Positions 56,297 to 64,000 of a stretch of DNA of 64,000 bases are shown piece by piece (position 1 is the first letter of the stretch; each line of letters opens with the position of its first letter). The DNA is from Glutamicibacter creatinolyticus. Its GTDB lineage: Bacteria > Actinomycetota > Actinomycetes > Actinomycetales > Micrococcaceae. The notes under the pieces are model-generated. The model was given only the letters and a program-made list of their open reading frames with translations, searched no databases and was not told the DNA's origin. Where the stretch lies: positions 1,178,001 through 1,242,000 of the forward strand of contig NZ_CP034412.1 of NCBI RefSeq assembly GCF_006094275.1, written 5' to 3'. A program made the position numbers and the translations under genes.

Positions 56297-57286
56297 ATGG
56301 CCGCCCGCTTGCCCAAAGCCGCCCGGCAGTACCTCGACGAATTGCGCCAGGCCCTTTCCGGACTGAGCGCCGCCGAACGCGAGGACGTGCTGGCCCACAC
56401 CCGGGCCCAGCTGGTTAGGCTGCCGCGCCGGGGGCGGCACAAGCAGGACATCCTGGACAGCCTCGGCCCGGTGCAGCGGATCGCCGCGGGCTTCGAGCGG
56501 GTCGAACCGCAGGAGCTGAAGGTCTCCAGCGGGTTTGAGTTCCTCACCCGGATCCTGGCGTGGCCCACGTTCGCGTTCTCGCTTCTGACCGCCGCGGTGC
56601 TGCTCTTCGCCCCGCAGGCGCCGATGAGTGTGGACGTGGCCGGCGCCCTCGGCCTGGGCTTCGAGGGGGAAGTCAGCTTTGGGTACATTGAGGCACGGCA
56701 GGCCGGAACCTGGTTCAACGCCGAGCTGTTGCCGGCCGCGCTGGTTGCCCTGGTCCCCGCCTTGTTCAGCCTCACCCCGCTGATCCTGCGCGACAAGGCT
56801 GCGATCTGGCTGCAGCTGCTCGGGGCCGTGGTGATGAGCGTCGTCTCCATCTTGGCCGGGCTGGGTATTGGCATGTTTTATTGGCCGGTGACGGTCCTGC
56901 TCTACTCCCAGGCGATCGTCCCGTGGGTGCTGCTGCGCTCGGCGATGGGCCGGGCGGGGTGGATCTGGCGAACCATTGGCGCGGTGCTGCTCTTGGCGAC
57001 CCTGCTGCTGCATGGCCAGGCGGTCTTCACGCTGTATCACCAGCTGTGGCTGCTGGTGTTCCCGGCGATCCTGCTCCTGCCGGTCTTCGGTCATTTCCTG
57101 CGCTGGTGGTGGGCCGATATCGCGCTGATCGCCGTGGGGCTCGGGGTGATTATCTACGCCTCGCTGGCCTGGCCGGTCATGATTTACGGCTTCATCGCCG
57201 GCGGCCTGTTCTTCATTGTGGGGCACCTGGGCCTGGCGGGGAACATGTGGCATCGCCGTTCACGGGATCTGCTGGCTCTGCTCTAG
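56297..57286 (+). CDS. HAAS-domain-like membrane protein
   Basis: A 329-residue protein. The first 75 residues form a helical HAAS/DUF1700-like domain (YLDELRQALSGLSAAEREDVL and ILDSLGPVQRIAAGF), followed by about eight membrane helices. HAAS domains often pair with PadR regulators, but none lies nearby. GCAGGAGCATTA before the ATG supports the start. Function unknown. Confidence 0.75.
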   Translation: MAARLPKAARQYLDELRQALSGLSAAEREDVLAHTRAQLVRLPRRGRHKQDILDSLGPVQRIAAGFERVEPQELKVSSGFEFLTRILAWPTFAFSLLTAAVLLFAPQAPMSVDVAGALGLGFEGEVSFGYIEARQAGTWFNAELLPAALVALVPALFSLTPLILRDKAAIWLQLLGAVVMSVVSILAGLGIGMFYWPVTVLLYSQAIVPWVLLRSAMGRAGWIWRTIGAVLLLATLLLHGQAVFTLYHQLWLLVFPAILLLPVFGHFLRWWWADIALIAVGLGVIIYASLAWPVMIYGFIAGGLFFIVGHLGLAGNMWHRRSRDLLALL

Positions 57287-57599
57287 GGGCCATCATTGGC
57301 CCCAGGCAACGGTGAGGGTACGGGCCAACCTGCTTCGAGTCGGCGGCCTGGTGATGTTTTTCGTTTCCCGGATTTGCGCTTCCGTTCCTTCTCGCCAAGA
57401 ATATAGCTAGCTAAGCTAGTGAATATCGAGGTTCTCCTTCGCCAGACCCTATGGCAGGGGCACCTCAACTTTCTGCTGGATCTATCGCGCACCCGAAGAC
57501 TGGACCATTGGCGACACCCGATGATCGTTATCGCTTTCCATTTCTGAAGAAAGGACGGGCCGACTGCCCGCTGTGCACGGGCCAGGCCAACAAACCAAC
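57287..57599. promoter_or_regulatory. Intergenic region with TAGCTAGCTA operator-like repeats
   Basis: A 313-nt region before the ferrochelatase gene. At 57404-57418 two overlapping palindromes occur, TAGCTAGCTA (57404-57413) and TAGCT-A-AGCTA (57408-57418), a pattern seen in operators of MarR-type and other small repressors. No gene for such a repressor lies next to it. No ribosome binding site stands before ATG 57600. Confidence 0.4.
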
Positions 57600-58733
57600 A
57601 TGAGCAATGTCAGCCTTGAACCCTTTGATGCATTGATTCTGGTGTCCTTCGGCGGGCCGGAAAAGCCGGAGGATGTCTTGCCCTTCCTGCAAAATGTCAC
57701 CCGGGGCCGCGGCATTCCCGACGAGCGGCTCGTGGAAGTGGGCGAGCACTACTACAACTTCGGCGGCCGCTCACCCATCAACGAGCAAAACCGGAATCTG
57801 CTCGATGCCCTCAACCAGGAGCTGCAGCGGCGCGATGTCCGGATCCCGCTGCTGTGGGGGAACCGGAACTGGGATCCCTACCTCACCGATGAAGTGCGAA
57901 AGCACGCCGAGCAAACCGGAGCCACCCGATTCCTGGCCATCACTACCTCTGCCTATTCAAGCTACTCCTCCTGCCGCCAGTACCGTGAAGATTTCGGCGG
58001 AACGGTTCGGGCACTGGCCGATGATGGCATTGAGGTGTCCTTCGACAAGGTCCGCCAGTACTACAACCACCCCGGCTTCGCTGACGCAGAACTGCAGTGC
58101 GTCCGCCGTGCCTTGAGCGAATTCCAGCAGAACGTGGGGGAGCTGGACCCCGGCACGCACCGGGTCCTGTATGTCACCCACTCCATTCCCACGACCATGC
58201 AAGACGCCTCGCAGCGGTACACCGCCGGCTACCAGGCCGAGCACGAACAGCTCATCCAGTGGATTGAGGGCCAGCTGCCCGAAGAGCAGAGGCTGCCTTC
58301 GGAATTGGTTTACTGCTCACGCTCGGGGTCCCCGCATACCCCGTGGCTCGAACCGGATGTCAATGACCGCATGCGCGAATTGGCTGCGGAGGGCATCGAT
58401 GGCGTCGTCGTGGTTCCGCTGGGATTCGTCTCCGATCACATGGAGGTTAAATACGATCTGGATACGGAAGCCGCCGCCACGGCCGAGGAACTGCAGCTGC
58501 GGTTCGTGCGGGCGGACACCGTGGGTACCTCCGCATCCTTCGTGAGCGGGCTGGTGGACCTCGCCCTGGAGCGGGCGGCGCAGGTTCGCGGGGAATCGCC
58601 GGAGCTGCCAGCCGTGACGTCCGGGGGGCCGCTCGCTGCGGGCAGTGGGGCGTGCTCGCTGAACTGCTGCCTCGGGGCCACGCTGAAGCCGACCGCACCA
58701 CAGTGGCCGGCCGAGGCGAGCGCGACCGTTTAG
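57600..58733 (+). CDS. hemH: Ferrochelatase (actinobacterial, iron-sulfur type)
   Basis: A 377-residue enzyme that inserts Fe2+ into coproporphyrin III (or protoporphyrin) in heme synthesis; in actinobacteria the coproporphyrin route is the rule, so CpfC is an equally apt name. Motifs: LVSFGGPEKPEDVLPFL, NFGGRSPIN, TSAYSSYSSCRQYRED and VTHSIPTTM. Cys125 with Cys352, Cys356 and Cys357 in the C-terminal tail (ACSLNCCLG) fits the [2Fe-2S] ligands known from mycobacterial ferrochelatase. GTG 57573 is an alternative start. No other heme genes are adjacent. Confidence 0.94.
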   Translation: MSNVSLEPFDALILVSFGGPEKPEDVLPFLQNVTRGRGIPDERLVEVGEHYYNFGGRSPINEQNRNLLDALNQELQRRDVRIPLLWGNRNWDPYLTDEVRKHAEQTGATRFLAITTSAYSSYSSCRQYREDFGGTVRALADDGIEVSFDKVRQYYNHPGFADAELQCVRRALSEFQQNVGELDPGTHRVLYVTHSIPTTMQDASQRYTAGYQAEHEQLIQWIEGQLPEEQRLPSELVYCSRSGSPHTPWLEPDVNDRMRELAAEGIDGVVVVPLGFVSDHMEVKYDLDTEAAATAEELQLRFVRADTVGTSASFVSGLVDLALERAAQVRGESPELPAVTSGGPLAAGSGACSLNCCLGATLKPTAPQWPAEASATV

Positions 58734-59047
58734 ACAGTTCGGCAGGGCGGGGAGGCCAGCTACCCGCCCTGCCGGTCTCATTTCCCGCGGCGGTTCATGA
58801 CTGGTTGGCAGGTCAGGGAATATTTTGCTGGCGCAACGGAGTTGAGCAGTACGAGGCTAGGCCCCAACGCGACCACCAGGTTCATTTTCGTCCCGACGCC
58901 CGTTTCCCACATTGAGGAACGTGGCATCGTCTGGGCTCAATGTGTCGGCTAGTTCGACCCCGTTCGTGGCGGCACGGAGCATTTCAGATAGCCTTCCTAT
59001 GGAAGTAATCCCGGCGTTGAGCCGGCAGGTTTTCGTGAAGGGATGGA
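58734..59047. promoter_or_regulatory. Terminator and dyad between hemH and the DHA2 exporter
   Basis: A 12-bp hairpin (58740-58751 with 58763-58774), followed by GTCTCATTT, ends the hemH transcript. Further on, CACATTGAG (58908-58916) and its exact complement CTCAATGTG (58936-58944) form a spaced inverted repeat, a candidate operator or leader hairpin for the exporter. AAGGG precedes the ATG at 59048. Confidence 0.5.
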
Positions 59048-60550
59048 ATGGCTGAGAATCGTGCTGCCGGTGAGGCACCCATGGATGAGGCAACCCGCTG
59101 GCGGGTGCTGATGGTCCTCCTGGCCACCATGTTCATGTCCCTGGTCGGAGTGAGCATTGTCAATGTCGTCCTGCCCGCCATCCAGAACACCCTGGGCGCC
59201 AGCGAATCGGATATCCAGTGGGTGCTCTCCGGCTACGCCCTGACCTTCGGTGTGGTGCTGGTGGCCGCTGGCCGCGCCGGGGACGTCTTTGGGCGAGGCG
59301 CCATCTTCCTCAGCGGTCTGGTGATCTTCACGCTCTCCTCGATCCTGGCCGGATTTGCCCCCGATGCCACCAGCCTGAACATTGCCCGCTTCATCCAGGG
59401 CCTGGGCTCGGGCCTGCTGAACCCGCAGGTGCTGGGCATGATTCAGCAATACTTCCACGGGCCAGAACGAGGCCGTGCCTACGGCGCTTTGGGCACCGTG
59501 GTCGGTTTCTCGGTTGCCATTGGCCCGGTACTCGGCGGCTTCCTGGTGCAGGGACTGGGGGAGGACCTGGGGTGGCGCTCCACCTTCCTGGTCAACGTGC
59601 CGATTGGCCTGCTGGCCATAGTCTTGGCGCTGCGCTGGCTGCCGCGGCCGCTATTTCGCAAGCTTCAGGTTCCTGCCAGTGACCCCTCGGACGCCGTAGC
59701 TGCGGCCGTGGTGAAGCGCAGGCGAGGGGTGGACCTCGACCCGGTGGGCAGCATCATGCTTGGCCTGTCGATCCTGGCCCTGATGCTTCCCTTCGTTCAG
59801 GGCCGGGAGACCCCGTGGACCTGGTGGCTGCTGCCCGCCGCCTTTGCACTGCTGGGCGGTTGGATTCTCTGGGAGAAGAACTACAAGCGGCGTGGCCGCG
59901 AACCCATGGTGGACCTGCAGCTGTTCAAGATCCGCTCCTTCACCCTGGGTAACATCATTGCCGGGCTCTATTTCATGGGCGTGACCAGCGTCTGGGTTTT
60001 GGTGGCGGTGTACGTCCAGCAGGGCCAGGGATTGACCGCGCTGCAGGCGGGCATGGTCGGTCTTCCGGCCGCGTTGGCCTCCGCGGCCAGCTCCCATATT
60101 GCCGGTAAGTACGTGGTCCAGTTCGGGCGGCGACTGGTGATCTGGGGCATTCTCAGTGCACTGGTCGGCTTGGTGTCCACCATTGCGGTTGTGGAGCTCA
60201 ACGCCCAGGACCAGGTGAGGATCTGGTGGCTGCTGCTGACGCTGAGCTTCATCGGTGTGGCGCAGGGTTCGATCATTTCCCCGAACCAGGCGCTGACCCT
60301 CATGGATGTTCCGGTGGCGAACTCGGGCAGTGCGGGCGGTCTGATGCAGACGTCCCAGCGCATCGGTACCGCGGTCGGGATCGCGGTGATCACCGCTATC
60401 TTCTACGGCACCCAGCACCTGACCGGCGAATGGAACACCGCCATGACCGTGGGCTTCATCGCCATCACGGTAATGGTCGTGCTGACCCTGGTGGTCGCCA
60501 TCATTGACCAGCGCAAGGGGCACGGGATCGCCACCGTGGTGGGGCACTAG
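59048..60550 (+). CDS. DHA2 family MFS drug exporter (EmrB/QacA-like)
   Basis: A 500-residue, 14-helix exporter. The N-terminal MVLLATMFMSLVGVSIVNVVLPAI, then GRAGDVFGRGAIFLSGLV (motif A) and ALGTVVGFSVAIGPVLGGFL (motif C) are typical of DHA2 multidrug efflux proteins. A charged insert (about residues 215-235) lies between helices 6 and 7. AAGGG lies five bases before the start. The substrate is unknown. Confidence 0.92.
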   Translation: MAENRAAGEAPMDEATRWRVLMVLLATMFMSLVGVSIVNVVLPAIQNTLGASESDIQWVLSGYALTFGVVLVAAGRAGDVFGRGAIFLSGLVIFTLSSILAGFAPDATSLNIARFIQGLGSGLLNPQVLGMIQQYFHGPERGRAYGALGTVVGFSVAIGPVLGGFLVQGLGEDLGWRSTFLVNVPIGLLAIVLALRWLPRPLFRKLQVPASDPSDAVAAAVVKRRRGVDLDPVGSIMLGLSILALMLPFVQGRETPWTWWLLPAAFALLGGWILWEKNYKRRGREPMVDLQLFKIRSFTLGNIIAGLYFMGVTSVWVLVAVYVQQGQGLTALQAGMVGLPAALASAASSHIAGKYVVQFGRRLVIWGILSALVGLVSTIAVVELNAQDQVRIWWLLLTLSFIGVAQGSIISPNQALTLMDVPVANSGSAGGLMQTSQRIGTAVGIAVITAIFYGTQHLTGEWNTAMTVGFIAITVMVVLTLVVAIIDQRKGHGIATVVGH

Positions 60551-60604
60551 GACCCGCCTGCTGGTATAGCGTCTTAGAACTATCCAGGACCTATGACCGG
60601 TGGC

Positions 60605-61267
60605 TCACGCCTTGCTGTGCAGCAGAGCGAGCACCTGGTCCCGCTCCACCGGCTGGAACTGCTCATAGTAGGCTCCCACTGCGGTGAAACCGCCGGGCTT
60701 CAGCAAGGCGACGGCTTCGTCGGCGACCTGCGACAGCTCGTTGAGCACCTCCGGGGGCGCCACCGGTGCGGCAATGATGATCCGCTCGGGTTCCAGCTGC
60801 TGGACCAGTTCGACCGCCGCCTTAACGGTGGCGCCGGTGGCCAGTCCGTCATCGCAGATCACCATGATCCGCCCGGCCAGGTCCGGTGAATACTCCTGGA
60901 ACATCTCGGCCAGCTCGGCCAGCGCCTGTTCGGTTTCGGCCTCCACCCGGTCCAGCTGGGCGCTGCCGAAGCCTTCCTTGGCACGACGGTGGATTCCCTC
61001 ATTGAGGTAGCGTCCGGAGAAACCGCGGTAGGAGGCCATGGCACCGTAGGCCAGCTCCGGGTTGCTGGGCACCCCGAGCTTGCGTACGGCCAGCGCGCCA
61101 AGTTCCGCGCCCAGCGCCCGGGCCACTTCCGCGGCGATGGGCACGCCCCCGCGCAGCAGCCCCAGCACGACGTACTCGCCGGCCTCCAGCCGAGTTGCCA
61201 ACGCCAGTCCCAGAGAAGTGCCGGCCTGTTCCCGATTCTCGAATCTTTGGTTCGCCCGTTGTGTCAT
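60605..61267 (-). CDS. Phosphoribosyltransferase family protein
   Basis: A 220-residue type I PRTase-fold protein. The PRPP loop is ICDDGLATGATVKAAVE, preceded by a long insert with EGIHRRAKEGFGSAQLDRVEAETEQALAELAEMFQ; LLRGGVPIAAEVARALG is the N-terminal P-loop-like turn. Its base is unknown: proteins of this type are often annotated only as PRTase, sometimes fused to hydrolases. ATG 61267 is preferred; the frame extends 33 bases upstream. Confidence 0.85.
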   Translation of the reverse strand: MTQRANQRFENREQAGTSLGLALATRLEAGEYVVLGLLRGGVPIAAEVARALGAELGALAVRKLGVPSNPELAYGAMASYRGFSGRYLNEGIHRRAKEGFGSAQLDRVEAETEQALAELAEMFQEYSPDLAGRIMVICDDGLATGATVKAAVELVQQLEPERIIIAAPVAPPEVLNELSQVADEAVALLKPGGFTAVGAYYEQFQPVERDQVLALLHSKA

Positions 61268-61474
61268 GGTTCCAGTCTTGCCCAGATCAGTCGATTGCAA
61301 CAGACCTCACAGAAAATATCCTGACTAGTCACTATGGGCTCGACGGTCGGTCAAAGAGGCCGAACTCGCCCAGCAATATGCGCCGGGTGTTTCAGACATA
61401 CCGCTGCTCTCGAACGCAACTGTGCACACTGCCGGCAACAAGCCGCCCGAAGCTTTCCCGCCCGGGGGTTCGGA

Positions 61475-62581
61475 CTAGAACTGCCGGTAGGCGGACACCA
61501 TGGGGCAGTCGAAGGGATCGCGGGCCGAGAGTCCAACCTTGTTCAGGTATCGGATGACCTGCGCGTAAGACTGGCGCACCGAGGCCACCGTGTAGGTGAT
61601 CTGGTGTTCGGCACAGTAGGCGCGCACAATCCGGGAGACCTCGGCCAGGTTGGCTCGCGGCATCGAGGGGAACAGATGGTGTTCGACCTGGTAGTTCAGC
61701 CCGCCGTAAATGATGGAGAGCAGTTCGTTGCCCCACCGGCTCTTGGCCATGACGTTGCGGCTGGTGAGTACCTGCCGGGAGAAGAAGTCAATGCGCATGT
61801 TGTTCGGGACCATGGGCATGCCCTTGTGGTTGGGGGCAAAGGAGCCGCCCATGTAGATGCCGAAAACCGCGAGTTGCACGCCGATGAAGGCGAACGCCAT
61901 GCCGATCGGAAGGAAGGCGAAGATCAAGGCCAGATAGATGGCCACGCGCAAGACAATCACGGTGATTTCGCGGCTGCGGTTTTTCACTCGCTTGGCCACG
62001 AACAGGTACTTGATGGACTGAAAATGCAGGTTCAGCCCTTCCAGGGTCAGCAGCGGAAAGAACAAATACCCCTGGCGTTCGGTGATCCACTTCAGCAGAC
62101 CCTTTTGCCGCTGTGCGTCGGCCGGCTGGAAGGAGATGGTGTCCCATTCAATGTCCGGGTCCTTGCCCACTGTATTTGGCGTGGCGTGGTGCTTGTTGTG
62201 CTTGTTCATCCACCACTGGTAGCTGATGCCGACCACGCCGTTGGCCAGCAGGCGTCCGAGTTTGTCATTGGTCTTGGCGGAGGAGAGGATCTGGCGGTGT
62301 GCGGCCTCGTGGGCCAGGAACGCGAACTGGGTAAGCAGGATTCCCAGCGCCCCGGCCATCAGCAGCTGCAACCAGCTGTCACCGAGCAGGATGAACCCGG
62401 TGATGGTCCCACCGAGCAGACCCAGCAGGACCAGGCCCATGCCTAGGTAGTGGCCGCGGCGCCGTCCATTGAGTCCCGCGTCGCTGACCAGGGCCTTGAC
62501 GTGGAAGAAGCTTTTGGGATCCCCGGGCCGCACTGAAGTGGCCGGTGGAGGGGTGGGCAGGGTGGAAGTGATGCTACTCAA
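61475..62581 (-). CDS. Fatty acid desaturase
   Basis: A 368-residue membrane di-iron desaturase acting on acyl-CoA or phospholipid acyl chains. The three histidine boxes are HEAAH (first), HNKHH (second) and QVEHH (third); the QVEHH form groups it with the DesA3/front-end-like branch. About four to six membrane helices flank them. The TTG start at 62581 has AAGGA nearby. Cold adaptation of membranes is the likely role, and a cold shock gene lies close by. Confidence 0.92.
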   Translation of the reverse strand: MSSITSTLPTPPPATSVRPGDPKSFFHVKALVSDAGLNGRRRGHYLGMGLVLLGLLGGTITGFILLGDSWLQLLMAGALGILLTQFAFLAHEAAHRQILSSAKTNDKLGRLLANGVVGISYQWWMNKHNKHHATPNTVGKDPDIEWDTISFQPADAQRQKGLLKWITERQGYLFFPLLTLEGLNLHFQSIKYLFVAKRVKNRSREITVIVLRVAIYLALIFAFLPIGMAFAFIGVQLAVFGIYMGGSFAPNHKGMPMVPNNMRIDFFSRQVLTSRNVMAKSRWGNELLSIIYGGLNYQVEHHLFPSMPRANLAEVSRIVRAYCAEHQITYTVASVRQSYAQVIRYLNKVGLSARDPFDCPMVSAYRQF

Positions 62582-62845
62582 GTGCAGAGTCCTTGGGTGG
62601 TAGCGGCGACTTTTCAGTCGAAAGAACTGAAAGTCTCAACTCCTATTGCTTCAGTCTATCTACGCTGGATGTGAGTTGCCAGAGTAATGTGCTGGCATCC
62701 CCTGTGACCACAATCGAGAGAGTCGGCGTGGGGCGTCGAAGTACCCAAACAACGGAAAATGACGTGCAGGTGATGGAACCACTGATTGAGGTCTACATCT
62801 GCCTCCAATTACTTCCGCTCGATAGTATCGGGCAAGCAAACTGAT
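62582..62845. promoter_or_regulatory. Upstream region of the desaturase with dyads
   Basis: An imperfect dyad GACTTTTCAGT/ACTGAAAGTC lies at 62608-62635, within 30 bases of the desaturase start, possibly an operator. CGATAGTATCG at 62820-62830 is a perfect 11-bp palindrome upstream of the next small ORF. No gene is seen here. Confidence 0.35.
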
Positions 62846-62923
62846 ATGCTCAAAACGCTGCTAACTTTACGCCGCGAGTACCGAAGTATCATCCAAATTC
62901 ATCGTCAACGACGGGAACACTTC

Positions 62924-63157
62924 ATGAGTAACAGCCCCGAAGCAGCACTAGGAATCGCTTTACTCACCTCCCTAGTTCGCCAGGACAGAGAAGCTTTTCT
63001 CCTCATCGCATCTGAGCTCGAGGGCGGTAATGCGCAAGCTGTGGCGATCCTGGCTCGACTAGGGGAAACAATGGTCAGTATGATCGCAAGCCTCTTGCAA
63101 CTCAGTAGCGAGGAAGCGTTAACGCGCGTGGCGGCTGCGATTGCGCTCAGCGAATAA
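62924..63157 (+). CDS. Small helical protein, function unknown
   Basis: About 77 residues from ATG 62924, helical and rich in Ala, Leu and Glu (SPEAALGIALLTSLVRQDRE, LASLLQLSSEEALTRVAAAI-like). No family recognised. GGGAA upstream is a weak ribosome binding site; ATG 62846 would add 26 basic residues. Base use is more A/T-rich than in the core genes. A hairpin follows (63241-63264). Confidence 0.5.
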   Translation: MSNSPEAALGIALLTSLVRQDREAFLLIASELEGGNAQAVAILARLGETMVSMIASLLQLSSEEALTRVAAAIALSE

Positions 63158-63585
63158 CCGACCGGTTCGACTGTAAAGCGGAAAAAGAACGACGCGGAGT
63201 CCGCTTCGTGTGATACCGTAGTAGTAGTAATTAGTCTCCTCGAGATGAAATATCATCCATCTCGTTTCAGATCTTTCTTGAATTTTTCATAAACGTCTTT
63301 GCGCTGGTATTCCCGGCAAAAAGGGAATAGCGTTACCTGAAATAATTGTCCCTATATCTTAAGTAGGGCAGTCGGTAGAGGGCTTTCGGTCTCAGAACTC
63401 TAGCTCGGTCGACAATCTATCTCTCGGATAAAATTTTTGAGCCCGTGAACTCAGTATTCGATGTTCACCCGGCCTCTGGGCCTGCTCAAGCTTTGCATTA
63501 TCACGGGATTCATCAGAACTCTTGCTGTGTAGCCGATGTGGCGTACACGCGTACTGCCGTTATCTACGGCTCGATAGGAATTTAC
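63158..63585 (+). promoter_or_regulatory. Long A/T-rich leader region of the cold shock gene
   Basis: A 428-nt region. Hairpins lie at 63241-63264 (CGAGATG/CATCTCG, followed by TTT; probable terminator of the small ORF) and 63308-63329 (TATTCCC/GGGAATA). CCCTA/TAGGG at 63350-63368 is a further dyad. A long structured 5' leader is typical of cspA-type genes, whose mRNA folding responds to temperature. I cannot fix the promoter. AGGA before the ATG is the ribosome binding site. Confidence 0.45.
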
Positions 63586-63789
63586 ATGACCACCGGCATC
63601 GTAAAATGGTTTAACTCCGAAAAGGGCTTCGGATTCATTGCTCCGTCCGACGGATCCGCTGACGTCTTTGCTCACTACAGCGCGATCCAAAGCTTTGGAT
63701 TCAAAAACCTTGAAGAGGGCCAGACTGTGGAGTACAAGCTTGAAGCTGGGCCTAAGGGTCCTCAAGCAACTGAGATCCAGGTGCGCTAG
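63586..63789 (+). CDS. Cold shock protein (CspA family)
   Basis: A 67-residue single cold-shock domain binding single-stranded nucleic acids. RNP1 is KGFGFIAP and RNP2 is VFAHYSAI (usual form VFVHFSAI); [17 protein letters not shown] is the standard start. AGGA lies five bases before ATG 63586; the reading frame extends upstream, but that is the leader. Role: RNA chaperone in cold or growth-phase adaptation. Confidence 0.95.
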   Translation: MTTGIVKWFNSEKGFGFIAPSDGSADVFAHYSAIQSFGFKNLEEGQTVEYKLEAGPKGPQATEIQVR

Positions 63790-63807
63790 CTACTTTTCAT
63801 AATTAAC

Positions 63808-63843
63808 AAAGGGCGGGACAAGAAAAATCTTGTCCCGCCCTTT
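63808..63843 (+). terminator. Intrinsic terminator after the cold shock gene
   Basis: Perfect 16-bp arms (63808-63823 with 63828-63843) around an AAAA loop, ending in TTT. The remaining bases to 64000 show only a small ACCGGG/CCCGGT dyad (near 63909-63933) and no gene. Confidence 0.85.
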
Positions 63844-64000
63844 GCCGGTTCTTAGAAGTTCAGCGTGGTGCTGACAGTGGGCACCAAGCTACACTTCTAG
63901 GCGGCATTGACCGGGGTGCCTAGCCCGGTGGTTTCATCACTTACGGGGTCATGAGCTGTCATTAACGAGGAAAAGGTGATCTGAACTGGGAAAATAGAGG

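Noticed and set aside
61334-62446. A 370-codon plus-strand frame opposite the desaturase
   Set aside because: The minus strand carries all three desaturase histidine boxes; the plus frame is a low-complexity shadow.
63844-64000. A tRNA gene or small RNA at the right edge
   Set aside because: A small ACCGGG/CCCGGT dyad is present, but there is no cloverleaf with a T-arm GGTTCGA-type sequence.

Overview
This 64-kb window looks like a stretch of chromosome from a high-GC actinobacterium, most likely of the Micrococcaceae (Arthrobacter / Glutamicibacter-like). The evidence is the strong G/C bias at third codon positions, the gene order prfA-prmC-tsaC-wecA-atpI-atpBEFHAGDC-DUF2550, and the presence of NucS (the actinobacterial mismatch endonuclease), DUF3039, DUF2017 and an iron-sulfur type actinobacterial ferrochelatase. 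The genus cannot be fixed by eye. Most of the window is ordinary housekeeping DNA. I saw no rRNA, tRNA, CRISPR array, prophage or complete insertion sequence.

Layout. 1-12.1 kb (+): translation termination and tRNA modification (prfA, prmC, tsaC), a cell-wall lipid-carrier glycosyltransferase (wecA/tagO type), the complete F1Fo ATP synthase operon and a DUF2550 protein, closed by a 19-bp perfect hairpin. 12.2-17.6 kb: nagA (-), a small membrane protein, nucS (-) with a divergent zinc-binding-type protein, a fluoride-channel pair (crcB1/crcB2) preceded by a candidate fluoride riboswitch, and an AI-2E family permease (-). 17.7-25.2 kb (+): a three-helix membrane protein coupled to a redox-dead thioredoxin/TPR protein, a two-gene ABC transporter, a DUF3039 protein and a DEAD/DEAH helicase. 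25.3-27.2 kb (-): the NAD salvage pair pncB-pncA. 27.6-34.6 kb (+): a GGDEF protein, then clpS-DUF2017-murI-MBL hydrolase, an apparent accessory insert (AhpD-like, an AT-richer unknown gene, an alkyltransferase-like protein), then rph-rdgB.

34.7-46.3 kb: a small exported protein (-), a YtrA-type GntR regulator with its ABC transporter, a DEDD exonuclease with a BRCT domain, a pRiA4b ORF-3 family protein, a possible SMI1/KNR4-like remnant, a methionine-type ABC importer (metN-metI-metQ), a DraG-like protein with an eroded active site (-), and a divergent LysR / YeiH pair. 46.5-52.1 kb (+): sbcD-sbcC and an MFS transporter. 52.2-64 kb: a VIT1/CCC1 family transporter (-), an IclR regulator (-), an SRPBCC protein, an MHS-family transporter, a HAAS-like membrane protein, ferrochelatase, a DHA2-family MFS exporter, a phosphoribosyltransferase (-), a fatty acid desaturase (-), a small helical ORF and a cold shock protein with a long 5' leader. 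The last 1.5 kb is clearly richer in A/T.

The most interesting regulatory signal is upstream of crcB. A fluoride-aptamer-like fold ends in a segment that is also perfectly complementary to a downstream Shine-Dalgarno sequence. That sequence serves a 33-codon leader ORF whose stop overlaps the crcB1 start codon. Other points of interest are long perfect hairpins at five convergent gene junctions, frequent leaderless promoter geometry, and several clear operator-like dyads next to regulators (IclR, LysR, GntR).
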